From NCBI RefSeq assembly GCF_016623585.1, contig NZ_JAEHFY010000011.1, forward strand, positions 1-64,000: a DNA stretch of 64,000 nt, in the 5' to 3' direction. Within the stretch, counting starts at the first letter, position 1, and the number at the start of each line of letters is the position of its first letter. The notes under the pieces were generated by a model. That model was not told the DNA's origin and did not search any database. It saw only the letters and a list, made by a program, of their open reading frames with translations. The translations under genes and the position numbers were made by a program. This document shows positions 33,822-44,242 of the stretch, piece after piece. Source of the DNA: Pedobacter segetis (GTDB taxonomy: Bacteria; Bacteroidota; Bacteroidia; Sphingobacteriales; Sphingobacteriaceae).

Positions 33822-35540
33822 TTAATATCCAGGATTTTGTTGATTTCTTAATGCAGGGTTTGAGGTAATCTCATTAAGTGGGATGGCGTATAAATAATTT
33901 TTAGTAGGATCAAAGTTTAACTTATCTACATTTACTGTTTGATAAGTAAATGTAGTTGTACCTGTTTTAGTGATTTTTATACCATGAAGTGTGCTGTTGC
34001 CCACCACATCCGCAATTTTCCACCTACGTATATCCCAAAAACGTTGTTCTTCAAAAGCCATCTCTATACGTCTTTCATTTCTAATTGCAGTACGCATTTC
34101 TGCTTGGGTCATGGTGGTTTTTAAACCATATTGGTACCCAGCGGTTGTCCCTTTGGTAATACCTGCCCTAGCCCTTATAGCAGCAAGTTGATTGAAAGCT
34201 TCGGTTTGGTTTGTTCCTGTTCCGGCTTCATTTATGGCCTCTGCATAATTTAGTAAAACTTCGGCATATCTAAATATTGGGAAAGAACGCTGTTGGTTTG
34301 AATAAGAGCTTGCGTTTGCGAAATCTCCCAAAAACTTACGCTCATAATAACCAGTTCTGGTAGCTCCTTTTATATTGGTTGGGTTATCTAAACCGCCCTC
34401 AAAAGCTTCTACGGGCCTGCCCAACCAATTATCCCCATTTAAGAAAACGGTATAAGCTAACCTAGGATCGCGGTTGGCGTATGGGTTTGCAGGGTCATAG
34501 CCCGAAGCAGGGTCAGTAATTGGTCTGCCGTTTAACGCTGGGAAAGCATCTACCAAATCTTGGGTCGGGCTAACAACACCTCTACTGTTATTGGTAAAAA
34601 CATAGCCAATTGGTGCATTGGCTTTTTCTAAATTAACGTTTGGTGCTGTTTGATACCCTAAAATAGATTCATAATTGTTGCCCCTAACCACAAATTGATT
34701 TGCAAACGCAGGTAAGTTACCTGCTGCTACGGTATATAGTTTTAAGTTTGTTAAACCCGTTATAATTGCTTTGGCAGCAGATGCTGCATTTGCCCATCTT
34801 GTAAGATCATTATTTGGGTTGTTTAATGGGCTAGCAGCATATAACAAAACTCTTGCCTTTAATGCCATTGCTGCGCCAACACTTATCCTCCCGATGTTAG
34901 AGCCTGTTAGTTCGCCATTAGAAGAATAATCATTAGGCCTTAAAAAACCAGCAATGGCATCGCACTCACTAACGATATATTGTACGCACTCATCATAAGT
35001 GTTTCTCGGGATGTTGATAACTTCTGTGCCATCGTAAATTTTATCCCCGATTAGAGGAACACCACCGTATCGTTTAATCAATTCAAAATAGCTAATAGCC
35101 CTAATAAACCTAACTTCAGCTTTATAAAAAGTTTTTGTTAAAGGGTCAATCGGCACTACCAGTTCATTGGCGAGATAGTTATTTGCATTTCTGATTGTAT
35201 TGTAGGCATCGTTCCAATTATTATCGGGATTAGAGTTTGCGGTAATACGCGATTTTGCAAGGTCTTCAATGGTTGCGTTGTAGCTGCTAGCAACTGCATC
35301 GTCTGTGGCGGCATCTAAGGGCAAACCATCAATTCTGTTAAAACCATTGGGCAAGCCTAGATACAGACTGACTACCCGCTGTTGTAGATAAGTTCCGTTT
35401 TTATCTTTACTATCATAAACTATGCTATCAGTTAAGATGTCTAGAGGTTGGGTCTCATATTTTTTACAGGCATCTAAACTTACTAATCCTGTAAGTAACC
35501 CTGCCGTAAAAATCGTTTTCAAATATATTTTCATCTTCAT
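33822..35540 (-). CDS. SusD/RagB-type outer-membrane lipoprotein (last gene of tandem operon)
   Basis: A 572-residue lipoprotein; LVSLDAC gives the mature Cys at about residue 25. SusD marks are AEVRFIRAISYFELIKRYGG, ALKARVLLYAASPLNNPN, IFRYAEVLLNYAEAINEAG and AIRNERRIEMAFEEQRFWDI. It begins 7 bases after the stop of the shortened susC, so the two form a coupled pair. It is longer than the other SusDs here. Ligand unknown; the setting beside GH43 and uronate genes hints at a pectin-derived glycan. Confidence 0.95.
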   Translation of the reverse strand: MKMKIYLKTIFTAGLLTGLVSLDACKKYETQPLDILTDSIVYDSKDKNGTYLQQRVVSLYLGLPNGFNRIDGLPLDAATDDAVASSYNATIEDLAKSRITANSNPDNNWNDAYNTIRNANNYLANELVVPIDPLTKTFYKAEVRFIRAISYFELIKRYGGVPLIGDKIYDGTEVINIPRNTYDECVQYIVSECDAIAGFLRPNDYSSNGELTGSNIGRISVGAAMALKARVLLYAASPLNNPNNDLTRWANAASAAKAIITGLTNLKLYTVAAGNLPAFANQFVVRGNNYESILGYQTAPNVNLEKANAPIGYVFTNNSRGVVSPTQDLVDAFPALNGRPITDPASGYDPANPYANRDPRLAYTVFLNGDNWLGRPVEAFEGGLDNPTNIKGATRTGYYERKFLGDFANASSYSNQQRSFPIFRYAEVLLNYAEAINEAGTGTNQTEAFNQLAAIRARAGITKGTTAGYQYGLKTTMTQAEMRTAIRNERRIEMAFEEQRFWDIRRWKIADVVGNSTLHGIKITKTGTTTFTYQTVNVDKLNFDPTKNYLYAIPLNEITSNPALRNQQNPGY

Positions 35541-35547
35541 GTTTCAA

Positions 35548-38385
35548 TTAAAATGTAACAGATAAACCACCATTTACTACTTTCAGGATTGAATAATCAG
35601 AAAAAGGCATCTCTGGGTCAAAAATCTTAAAGTCAGAATGGGTAAATAAATTTTCGCCATTAACAAACAGGCGGATATTTTTAACCTTTATTTTATCTAA
35701 TAATTTTGGAGAAAAGTTATACCCCAACTCTATGTTTTTTAACCGCACATAACTGGTACTCCTTAACCAAAAAGATGATGCCGCATAATTATTGGGGTTG
35801 CCTCCAATGGTCAACCGAGGAAAAGTAGCCGTATTGGCGGTTTGTGGTGTCCATCTGTTTAAACTTTCTGGGAAAGCTTGTGAAATACCACCATTAGGAG
35901 CATTTAAGAAAGGGAATACGGTATTGCCCGATAACATTTCATTGGTATTGGCTAATCCTTGTACCAAGAACGACAAGCAAAACTTGTTGTAGCTAAATTG
36001 AGAGCTTAAACCATAGTTTATAATTGGTTTTGCTTTTCCGATTGCTGTTACATCTCGGTAGTCAATAGTATTATCGCCATTCAAATCCTTATACTTTATA
36101 TCACCGGGTTTTGAAGCGTATCCGGTAATTACCGGCCCTTGGCCTGCCGTGGTTACAAAACCATCTGCGATATAACCATAATTTTGATTTGTATATTGCC
36201 CCGTTCTGATCAGGTTTTGGTAGCCCGCTGTTTGTTCTCCATTAAAGATTGTTTTCACTTGGTAGGTAGAAAAATTAGCTGCTACAGAATAAACAAGCTT
36301 TCTTGTTTTGTTTGTTGTAAAACCAATTTCAGACTCTATTCCTTTAATATCGTTTTTACCGATAAAAGAGGTAGGATAAGTAGAACCAAGGATGCCAGAA
36401 TCATACCCGGTTGTTATTGGTAATTTTGATTGTTTATTTAAAAAGTAATCAAATGAAACCCAAAGCTGATTTTTCAATAAAGAAGCATCTAACCCTACAT
36501 CCGTTTTTAAAGATTGAGACCAGGTATTATTAAAAGGAATTGCGCCTTCAACCAAGCTATTTAAGTTTGAACCGCTTGGGCCAAAAGGATAATTTCCGCC
36601 ACCAACGTAGCCTTTTTGGTTGTCGAAGTTTCCGGCATTGATACTACCCGTTAAGCCATAACTTCCACGCAGCTTTAAGGCATCAATAAATTTTACCGAT
36701 TTCATAAAACCTTCGTTATTGATATTCCAGCCAAGCCCAACCGCAGGGAAAAACCCATACTGCTGCCCATCAACATAATAATTTAACCCGCTGTAAGCTG
36801 CGGCACCTTCTATAATATACTTTTTATCGAAATCGTATTTTAAACTAGCGGCATAATTAGTAAGTACTCTGGGAAGAAAATCGCCCACAAAATTCTTGTA
36901 ATTTTCTGAATTGGCAGTTAAAAATGCCGTTATACCGTTTTTATTAAATCTTCTGTTATAATTAGCGGTAAATTTTGCATATGATGTTTGTTGTGAAGCC
37001 GATACGTTTGAGGTGTTTGATTGGTTATTGGCAGAACTTAGGGTGGTGTAAACTGGATTTCCGTTTGCATCTACGCTGTAATTAACAACTCCAAAAGCTT
37101 TGCTTCTATTGGTATTCAAATTTGTAAAAGAACTAAAAGATAATTTCCCCCCGATAGACAAACCTTTTGTAAGGTTATCTAGAGATTGTTTTAGGCCAAA
37201 ATCAAAGAAGCCTTCTCTTGTCAAACTCTGGAAATAACCATTGTAAGTTGATCTTCCCCATAAATTGTTGCTATAATTAATGTTACCGCCCAGTGTGCCG
37301 TTAGGGTTATAAACTGGGTATGCGTTGTTAGGGGTAATGTTTAATTCACTGGTAACCGCAGTCAAATTACCCCCTGCAGGTGCATTGGTATCGTTAACAC
37401 GGCCATATAGGTTTAAATAACCTTCTAAGGTTTTTGTTAATTGCAGATTAATATTAGAGCGTAATATGTAACGTTTATAACTTGCGTTGGTTTCATAGCT
37501 ATTACTATCCAACTCGTTTAACAAACCTCCTTGGTCTAAATAATCCATGGATAACATATACCTTAACGACTTGCTTTTACCATCGGCATATAAGTTGGTT
37601 CTACTGTAGCCTGCGTTATTTTTGTAGATCTGTTTTTGCCAATCTACATTTGGGTGCAAATAAGGGTCGCTGCCATCTTTATAGGCTTGTAGATCAGCAG
37701 GAGTATAAAGTGGTGCTTTTCCATCGTTTGCCAAAGCCTCATTATATAGAGTAGAATAATCGAAAGCGTTTAAATATCTACGAGAAACCACCGGTGATTG
37801 AATGCCCGCTTGCGTTTTTACGTTAAAATTGAAATAATCTGGCCCATTGCTTTCTCCTTTACGCGTTGTTATCAAAATAGCACCGTTCATGCTGCGTTGG
37901 CCTAGGGTTACGGTAGATATAGCATCTTTCAAAACAGTAACTGAGGATATTTGTTCTGGGTTAAGCTCAGAAATATCCCTTGGCACCCCATCAACTAAAA
38001 TGGCGGGGCTTCTACCCCTCAAGGTTAAAGAAACGTTATCAGAGCCAGGGATACCAGAATCTTGTGTGGTTCTTAAACCTGCGATCCTACCGGTTAATCC
38101 TTGAAATATAAAGCTATTTGGGGTGCTTTCTAAAGCTCTCCCGTTTAAATAGCCCAATGCTGCAACATTTAATTTATTCTCTGATTTTTGGCCATACAGA
38201 ATAGCAATACTATCGGCCTTAATTTTTATTATTTGAGGATGCTGATTTATCAACGAATCCGTCTCTTTGATTTTGCTCTGAGCTTGAGTGTTATAAGATA
38301 TGGTTGACAAACCTAATAACATGCACACCATTTTGCCCGGCATTTTTATATGGCTATATAAGCCCATAAATATATTTTTTAACAT
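35548..38385 (-). CDS. SusC-like TonB-dependent receptor lacking the usual N-terminal domain
   Basis: A 945-residue outer-membrane receptor. After a signal peptide (about 1-36, ending NTQAQ) there is only a short linker, with no carboxypeptidase-regulatory-like domain. In place of the usual VVVxGYG box it reads LNVAALGYLNGRAL. The plug is intact (GRIAGLRTTQDSG, AILVDGVPRD, VTVLKDAISTVTLGQRSMNG) and the barrel ends GGLSVTF. Receptors without this domain do occur as second members of tandem SusC pairs. Whether it still engages TonB is uncertain. ATG 38385 has a purine-rich stretch (AAAGAAA) before it. It is the third gene of a C-D-C-D operon. Confidence 0.9.
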   Translation of the reverse strand: MLKNIFMGLYSHIKMPGKMVCMLLGLSTISYNTQAQSKIKETDSLINQHPQIIKIKADSIAILYGQKSENKLNVAALGYLNGRALESTPNSFIFQGLTGRIAGLRTTQDSGIPGSDNVSLTLRGRSPAILVDGVPRDISELNPEQISSVTVLKDAISTVTLGQRSMNGAILITTRKGESNGPDYFNFNVKTQAGIQSPVVSRRYLNAFDYSTLYNEALANDGKAPLYTPADLQAYKDGSDPYLHPNVDWQKQIYKNNAGYSRTNLYADGKSKSLRYMLSMDYLDQGGLLNELDSNSYETNASYKRYILRSNINLQLTKTLEGYLNLYGRVNDTNAPAGGNLTAVTSELNITPNNAYPVYNPNGTLGGNINYSNNLWGRSTYNGYFQSLTREGFFDFGLKQSLDNLTKGLSIGGKLSFSSFTNLNTNRSKAFGVVNYSVDANGNPVYTTLSSANNQSNTSNVSASQQTSYAKFTANYNRRFNKNGITAFLTANSENYKNFVGDFLPRVLTNYAASLKYDFDKKYIIEGAAAYSGLNYYVDGQQYGFFPAVGLGWNINNEGFMKSVKFIDALKLRGSYGLTGSINAGNFDNQKGYVGGGNYPFGPSGSNLNSLVEGAIPFNNTWSQSLKTDVGLDASLLKNQLWVSFDYFLNKQSKLPITTGYDSGILGSTYPTSFIGKNDIKGIESEIGFTTNKTRKLVYSVAANFSTYQVKTIFNGEQTAGYQNLIRTGQYTNQNYGYIADGFVTTAGQGPVITGYASKPGDIKYKDLNGDNTIDYRDVTAIGKAKPIINYGLSSQFSYNKFCLSFLVQGLANTNEMLSGNTVFPFLNAPNGGISQAFPESLNRWTPQTANTATFPRLTIGGNPNNYAASSFWLRSTSYVRLKNIELGYNFSPKLLDKIKVKNIRLFVNGENLFTHSDFKIFDPEMPFSDYSILKVVNGGLSVTF

Positions 38386-38409
38386 AATTTCTTTTTTAAG
38401 ATAATCAAA

Positions 38410-40230
38410 TTACCAGCCTGGGTTTTTAACAAAGTCTAGGTTGTTTCCCAATTCTTTAACAGGTATTGGCCATAGATAACTTTTGAAAGTGAATATTCTG
38501 GTTTGTGTTAAAGGAACCCTGGTAAATGTATAGTTACTTCCGGTATTCCCTATTCTTTGGATTTTCATTCCGGTTAAAGGGCCATTTAATTTGGCCTCTC
38601 CCAATTTCCAGCGTTTAAGATCAAATGACCTTTTATTCTCAAAAGCAAGTTCTACAAAACGCTCATCCATGATCATTTTTCGCATTTGATCTTGTGAAGG
38701 ATTTACCATAAGGCCATAATTTCCATCGGTACCGGGTAAAATCCCTGCTCTGTTCCTGATGGTTTTTAACTGGGTCATGGCTATACCTGTTTGGCCCACT
38801 TCATTTGCAGCCTCAGCATACATCAGTAAAACATCTGCATATCTAATTAAAGGATAACAGGTGTTTGTATTTGCACCTAGGGTAATTGTTACGGTCGAGT
38901 CGCACATTTTTCTTCCAAAGTATCCGGTCTTTGTAGCTGTTCCGGTGGTATTAAAAGCATCAGCAGTTTGCCCTGTACCTAAAAAAGTATAAATAGGTGC
39001 TTGCGCCCGTGTGGTATTATTCATATAATTTGCGCCGTTGTAAATTACGGTGTAATAAAAACGTGGATCACGGTTTACATAAGGGTTATTAGGGTTATAA
39101 CCAGAACCCGCGGCAAAAATATTTTTCCCATCCTTCATAGAGAAAGCATCTACCAGTTCTTGCGAAGGAACATCCAGAAAACGCTCAAACGTACTTACTG
39201 CAGCTGTTCCAAAACCTGTGCTTGTCCCTTGGCCAGATCCCGTACCCCCGCAGCTGGGCGGTAATAAATAGCGCTCCATATTTTTATTGGCCGGTTGCAT
39301 ATTAGCCAAAACATATTCTGTGTTTGACCTTTTTAAAAAAAGATTATAAAAACCATCGCCAGGCTTAGTGGTATATTGCTCTAAGCTGTATGGATTGCCG
39401 GGCATATTTATTACATCGGTAAAAGCATTATAGGCCTTTTGCCAACGAGAGGCATCTGCAGTTGGATAGCCAATGATACCTATTTGTCTATCATCATCTG
39501 TTGTTCCGCCACCATTAAAGAATGGGCTTGCTGCGTAAAGTAATATCTCTCCTTTTAAAGATAAGGCAGCCCCACGTGTTACACGTCCGTAATCAATCCC
39601 GTTATAGGTTACGGGTAATAATGGAGCCACTTCTGTTAGTTCTTTAGATAAGTAATCTACACAATCTCCATAAGGAGAACGCAAAATATCAAAAGGGGCG
39701 CTTTCATCTTTTACATCATCTCCCAATAATGGTACACCACCAAAATATTTCATCAAAATAAAATAGTAATATGCCCTTAGCACCCTAGCTTCTGCCTTTG
39801 TGCGTTGTTTTTTAGCGGTACTTAAAGGCCCGGCATCTACGTTTTTTAAATAGATGTTTACCGCCCTTATCTTTTGGAAATATTTAGTCCATACGCCATC
39901 AGCAACATTGGTAAAACGACCGCTTAGGTTTTCTGTATTAATGGCATTTTGGGTAGCCCCGGCAGGTGCAAACCTTCCCTCTGCTTCGTCTGATAGGGAG
40001 GCCGTAGGAAAACCGCCTGCAAAATCTATGTTTTTAGGGGGTGCTTCAATACCTAAACCATCGTAAATGCTGTTTAAAAACTGTAAGGTTCTGGTGCTGT
40101 CGCTAAACGTGACGGTCTCGTTTAAGTCGTTAGATATTACCGGATCTAAAAACCCTTGTTTTTTACAGGATGAAATTGCTACTGCTACCACCATGGTGGC
40201 AAAAGTTATTTTTATATAATTTAATTTCAT
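38410..40230 (-). CDS. SusD/RagB-type outer-membrane lipoprotein (second gene of tandem operon)
   Basis: A 606-residue lipoprotein; lipobox AISSC with the mature Cys at residue 22. SusD features are AEARVLRAYYYFILMKYFGG, LIRYADVLLMYAEAANEVG and MIMDERFVELAFENKRSFDL. A start at 40266 would overlap the susC stop; ATG 40230 gives a normal signal peptide (MKLNYIKITFATMVVAVAIS) and a 13-base gap after susC. It contains a Gly/Ser/Thr-rich stretch (CGGTGSGQGTSTGFGTA) that is probably a surface loop. It pairs with the 1105-residue SusC upstream. Confidence 0.93.
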   Translation of the reverse strand: MKLNYIKITFATMVVAVAISSCKKQGFLDPVISNDLNETVTFSDSTRTLQFLNSIYDGLGIEAPPKNIDFAGGFPTASLSDEAEGRFAPAGATQNAINTENLSGRFTNVADGVWTKYFQKIRAVNIYLKNVDAGPLSTAKKQRTKAEARVLRAYYYFILMKYFGGVPLLGDDVKDESAPFDILRSPYGDCVDYLSKELTEVAPLLPVTYNGIDYGRVTRGAALSLKGEILLYAASPFFNGGGTTDDDRQIGIIGYPTADASRWQKAYNAFTDVINMPGNPYSLEQYTTKPGDGFYNLFLKRSNTEYVLANMQPANKNMERYLLPPSCGGTGSGQGTSTGFGTAAVSTFERFLDVPSQELVDAFSMKDGKNIFAAGSGYNPNNPYVNRDPRFYYTVIYNGANYMNNTTRAQAPIYTFLGTGQTADAFNTTGTATKTGYFGRKMCDSTVTITLGANTNTCYPLIRYADVLLMYAEAANEVGQTGIAMTQLKTIRNRAGILPGTDGNYGLMVNPSQDQMRKMIMDERFVELAFENKRSFDLKRWKLGEAKLNGPLTGMKIQRIGNTGSNYTFTRVPLTQTRIFTFKSYLWPIPVKELGNNLDFVKNPGW

Positions 40231-40243
40231 TGCTATATCTCTT

Positions 40244-43200
40244 TTAAAATGATAAATTAATTCCAAAATTGTATATCTTTTGGATTGGATAGACCCCTGT
40301 TCTAGTGCCTGTTGCTACTTCTGGATCAAAATCATAACGTTTAAAAACATTACTTACCGTAAACAAATTAGCACCGTTGATATATAAAGTTGCCCCGCTT
40401 AACCCAAGTTTTTTGGCAAATTTATCTCCTAGGTTATAGGATAGGCTTACATTTCTTAACCTCACATAATAAGCATCGATATTATAAAATGTAGAAGTTA
40501 AGCTTCCGTTATTACCGGCAGACTGGCTACTTTGCGTATATTCTACCAAGGGGATGATACGGGTAGCGGAATTGCCTCTTTCGGGTGTCCAATAGTTTAG
40601 ATCATAAGTGGTTAAATTTGCATAAAGTGGATCTGCACTATCTCTGTACAAAGTTAGATTATAATCAAAGGCACTTTGTACAATAGCTGATAGGGAGAAG
40701 TTTTTATAGTTTAACCCTAAGTTAAAGCTTAAGTTGCTTTCTGGAAGGTTTGGCTTCCCTGTATAAGGAGCATCATTATCATTGATGTTTCCATCGCCGT
40801 TTAGGTCTTTAAATTTAATCATACCTGCAATTGGATCTGCACCGTTGGGGATAGGTATAGTACGCAATGGAACGGGCTGTTTGTTTGCAATGGCAGCATT
40901 AATTGCAGCTGTTTCTGCATGTATGGTTGCCTCGTCTGCTTGGTTATAAAACCCATCCCACAATAAAAACCTGCCAACGCCTAAAGACTGACCTGTTCTT
41001 TGCAACCAAGGATAAAGTGGTGGAGCCTCGTCAAATGCCAACAGTTTATTTTTGATGAAACTATACTTAGTACCAAATGTATAACCTAATTTCCCAACTT
41101 TCCCGGCATAGTTCAATTCCACCTCGATACCCCTGTTTTGAACACGTCCAATATTTTGGGGAGGAGGAGAAGCAATTCCGTAAAATATTGGGATAGTATT
41201 TCTAATGTATAGAATATCAGTCCTTAGGTTATCAAACACACCAACGGTACCAAATAATTTACTTTTAAATACCCCAAAATCTATACTTAGATCTCTCTTT
41301 AATTCTTTTTGCCAGGTAATATTATCTTTACCCAATGCCCCTTCATAAATACCCGGCGAAGCGTTTGGTGCATTATCTCCAAAATAAGTGTTGCCACCTT
41401 GCGTATAAACAGATTGATAGGTGTATGTATAAGGTTGATTGGTAATTGGGTTATTTCCCAAATCATCAGACCCTACAAGACCAATAGAGCCTCTTATCTT
41501 AAAGTCATTAATTGCAGGCAAAGCTTTTTTCCAAAAATCCTCGTCAGAAATGTTATAGCCTAAACCAACGGATGGGAAAAACCCATATTTTTGAGTGAAT
41601 TTTGGTGTTCCGTTATAGGCTCCGGTGGTTTCAAATAAATATTTATGCTTAAAATTATAAGATAAACGATAGGTATATCCGCGTAATTTATCTTGGAACC
41701 TGTTGGTTAAACGATCGTTGGTTACCACGGTTTGGGATGATGAAGAATACAATAACAATGCAGACACGTTATGATCGCCGAAAGACCTATCATAACTTAG
41801 GTTGCCCTGCAAATTAAGGCGGTTTAATGGTGAGATATAGCCATTACCATTAACCGTTACGTCTGTAGAGGTGGTTAGCGGCGATGTGGTGTAAATCTGC
41901 GGATCGCGAGGTGTATAGGTGTTTGTTGCAGGGTCGTATTGGAAAGAAGGAAAATCTCCGCTACGGCTTAGTATTCTGTTTGCCCTATCAATGTTTGTAT
42001 AACCAAGCAGGCCCCTAACTTTTAAACCAGGAGTAATGAAACCTAAATCGTGGGTAGCATTTATATTGCCGTTTAATTGTGTGCTAAACTGGCGATTGTA
42101 GCCCCCTAAAGCTATCTGGCCTATAAGGTTGTTTGGGATAGAATTGTAGTTTGGTGCCCTTGGCGACGAAGCATTGGTAAACCCATAAGAACCATTGGGG
42201 TTATAGATGTTATAGACCCATGGTGGCAAGGTTTTAAAACTGTTTACTTGGTTAAAAACATTGGCCGATGCTGGTTGGTTTCTTGCATCGGTATTACCGC
42301 TTAGATCAACCTTTATTAGCAGTTTCTTGGTGGCTTGTATGTCTAAATTAGATCTAAAATTATATCTATTGTAGTAATAATTATTGTTAGCATCAATTGG
42401 GCCTCCGTAATAATCGGTTGCGTTAAAGTCTTTTAAAATACCGTTTTGATACAAATAGCCTACGGATGTAAAGTATTTAACCTTATCGTTACCTCCAGAT
42501 ACAGAAAGATTATTGGTATTCATTAAAGATGATTTCTTAAAAAGCACATCGTACCAATCTACGTTAGGGTGATTGTAAGGATCAGAGCCATCCTTAAATT
42601 TCTGAAGGTCGTCATCGGTAAATGTAAAAGGAAGAAAGCTTGAATTACCTAATTTTGCTTCGTTTTTAACAGCCTCGTTCCAAAATAAAGCCGTTTGATA
42701 AGAGTCTAACCTATTAGCGGGTTTAATTTGAGCCTGCAAACCAACTTGCGAAGAAAAAGCAAATTTTGGGGCACCGGCTTTCCCTCTTTTTGTGGTAACA
42801 AGCATTACACCGTTAGCGCCCTTTATGCCATAAATTGAGGTTGATACCGCATCTTTTAAAAACGAGATGGATTCTATTTCGCTTGGATCTATTTTAGAAA
42901 CCTGTCCGTAATCAGATTCAACATCATCGATAAGAACCAATGGTTTGTTATTACCTACTTCTGTAGATACCCCGCGTAAGTAAAAACTAGCCCCATCAAC
43001 TCCGGGTTGGCCGCTTTGCTGTTGTGTAGTTAAACCCACTACTTTACCCACCAACATATTTTGAACATTGGCCGCTGGTGTAGATCTTATGGCATCTCCA
43101 CTGATCTGGGTTACATTAGACGTTGCATCTTTTCTTGATTGTGTGCCATAACCTATAACCACAACTTCGTTAAGTTTAGAAACATCAGAGATCAGCTTTA

Positions 43201-43561
43201 TTGAAAGCGTTTTGGATGCTCTAACTTCTTGCGTGGTATAACCTATTGAGGATATAACGATTATCGCATTTTCATCAACGCCTTTGAGCGTAAATTCTCC
43301 GTCTATATTTGTGCTGGTAGCGTTTTTTCCGCCTTTTACCGTAATGGATGCACCTGGCAATGGTAATCCCTGCTCGTCAACAACCTTTCCGGTTACATTA
43401 ATATCAACAAACTTATAAGAGTAAATAACACGATTGATGATAGTTGCCTTTGCCTCAAAACTGTTTACAATTATCATGTAAAAAGCAACTGTTATTATAA
43501 AAAAGATTTTTAATATCGAATTACCTAAAAACCGATATGGGTTAAAATCGTAAAATTTCAT
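40244..43561 (-). CDS. SusC/RagA-type TonB-dependent outer-membrane receptor (first gene of tandem operon)
   Basis: A 1105-residue receptor, the largest in the window. A signal peptide or anchor covers about 1-38, a carboxypeptidase-regulatory-like domain about 54-130 (VTGKVVDEQGLPLPGASITV), and the TonB-box-like LNEVVVIGYG about 133-142. The plug has LVLIDDVESDYGQ and FLKDAVSTSIYGIKGANGVM, and the barrel ends KIYNFGINLSF. Its plug reads LIDDVES where VIDGVPx is usual. It leads the four-gene SusC-SusD-SusC-SusD operon. No sigma/anti-sigma pair or HTCS gene is beside it, so its regulator is elsewhere; an 18-base dyad lies about 95 bases upstream. Confidence 0.95.
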   Translation of the reverse strand: MKFYDFNPYRFLGNSILKIFFIITVAFYMIIVNSFEAKATIINRVIYSYKFVDINVTGKVVDEQGLPLPGASITVKGGKNATSTNIDGEFTLKGVDENAIIVISSIGYTTQEVRASKTLSIKLISDVSKLNEVVVIGYGTQSRKDATSNVTQISGDAIRSTPAANVQNMLVGKVVGLTTQQQSGQPGVDGASFYLRGVSTEVGNNKPLVLIDDVESDYGQVSKIDPSEIESISFLKDAVSTSIYGIKGANGVMLVTTKRGKAGAPKFAFSSQVGLQAQIKPANRLDSYQTALFWNEAVKNEAKLGNSSFLPFTFTDDDLQKFKDGSDPYNHPNVDWYDVLFKKSSLMNTNNLSVSGGNDKVKYFTSVGYLYQNGILKDFNATDYYGGPIDANNNYYYNRYNFRSNLDIQATKKLLIKVDLSGNTDARNQPASANVFNQVNSFKTLPPWVYNIYNPNGSYGFTNASSPRAPNYNSIPNNLIGQIALGGYNRQFSTQLNGNINATHDLGFITPGLKVRGLLGYTNIDRANRILSRSGDFPSFQYDPATNTYTPRDPQIYTTSPLTTSTDVTVNGNGYISPLNRLNLQGNLSYDRSFGDHNVSALLLYSSSSQTVVTNDRLTNRFQDKLRGYTYRLSYNFKHKYLFETTGAYNGTPKFTQKYGFFPSVGLGYNISDEDFWKKALPAINDFKIRGSIGLVGSDDLGNNPITNQPYTYTYQSVYTQGGNTYFGDNAPNASPGIYEGALGKDNITWQKELKRDLSIDFGVFKSKLFGTVGVFDNLRTDILYIRNTIPIFYGIASPPPQNIGRVQNRGIEVELNYAGKVGKLGYTFGTKYSFIKNKLLAFDEAPPLYPWLQRTGQSLGVGRFLLWDGFYNQADEATIHAETAAINAAIANKQPVPLRTIPIPNGADPIAGMIKFKDLNGDGNINDNDAPYTGKPNLPESNLSFNLGLNYKNFSLSAIVQSAFDYNLTLYRDSADPLYANLTTYDLNYWTPERGNSATRIIPLVEYTQSSQSAGNNGSLTSTFYNIDAYYVRLRNVSLSYNLGDKFAKKLGLSGATLYINGANLFTVSNVFKRYDFDPEVATGTRTGVYPIQKIYNFGINLSF

Positions 43562-44242
43562 TTGCGTAATTGGTTTAATTGATTCCCTGTAAAGGGAAAT
43601 TTTGGTTATTTTAAGTACTGGGAGAATTGGAGATTGAAATCTATGTTTTTGCTACCTACAATTATGTAGGTTTTGATTCTCCCTTAATGTAAAGATTTAA
43701 AGCATTTTGATTTTCCTCCTTTCAATTAATTCAAAAAAATGAAACTTATTTCTGATATTTTAATTAAGCTGATGTGGTTAGCGTATCAATACAATAACAC
43801 TACTAATTTAAAGCTAAATCACATTTATATTAATGGATAAAAAAGTAAAAATGATAGACAATATTACGTTTCATCCTACTCTTAACCTATAAATGGTTAT
43901 ATCAAAACCTTAATCCAAAAGCGTGTTTCTTAAAGGCAAACCAGAAAATTTAAAATACTTCATAAAAAGAGTATTTGCCTTATTGGGTTAAACAATAGCC
44001 CTGCCTTTGAGCATTGATTTTAATTAAAGCGATTTTTTGTTCCTTAAAGCCTATAAAGTTGTTTTATGCTTAATTACCTTTTAATATTTATACAGAAAAT
44101 GGTTATTCTAAAGATGTATTTACCGCCCATAATTAGGTGTGCTTACTTCCTTTTACAGAAAAAACCGCTCTTTGAACATTTAATTAAACTGTTTAAAAGT
44201 TGCTAACCAATTCGGTTTTTCTTAAAGCTAAACTTGTTTGTT
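43562..44242. other. Intergenic region upstream of the tandem susCD operon
   Basis: No gene seen. It holds an 18-base dyad (43654-43671, listed separately) and a short hairpin TTCCCT-GTAA-AGGGAA (43583-43598) in what would be the leader of the operon. Confidence 0.45.
43654..43671. promoter_or_regulatory. 18-base dyad, candidate operator of the tandem susCD operon
   Basis: ACCTACA-ATTA-TGTAGGT is a perfect 7-base inverted repeat with a 4-base centre, located 93-110 bases before the susC start. Dyads of this size are typical of LacI- or GntR-type operators. No second copy was found in the window. Confidence 0.4.

Noticed and set aside
41309-41563. Plus-strand 84-codon frame inside the large susC
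   Set aside because: Antisense to a clear receptor gene, with no independent support.
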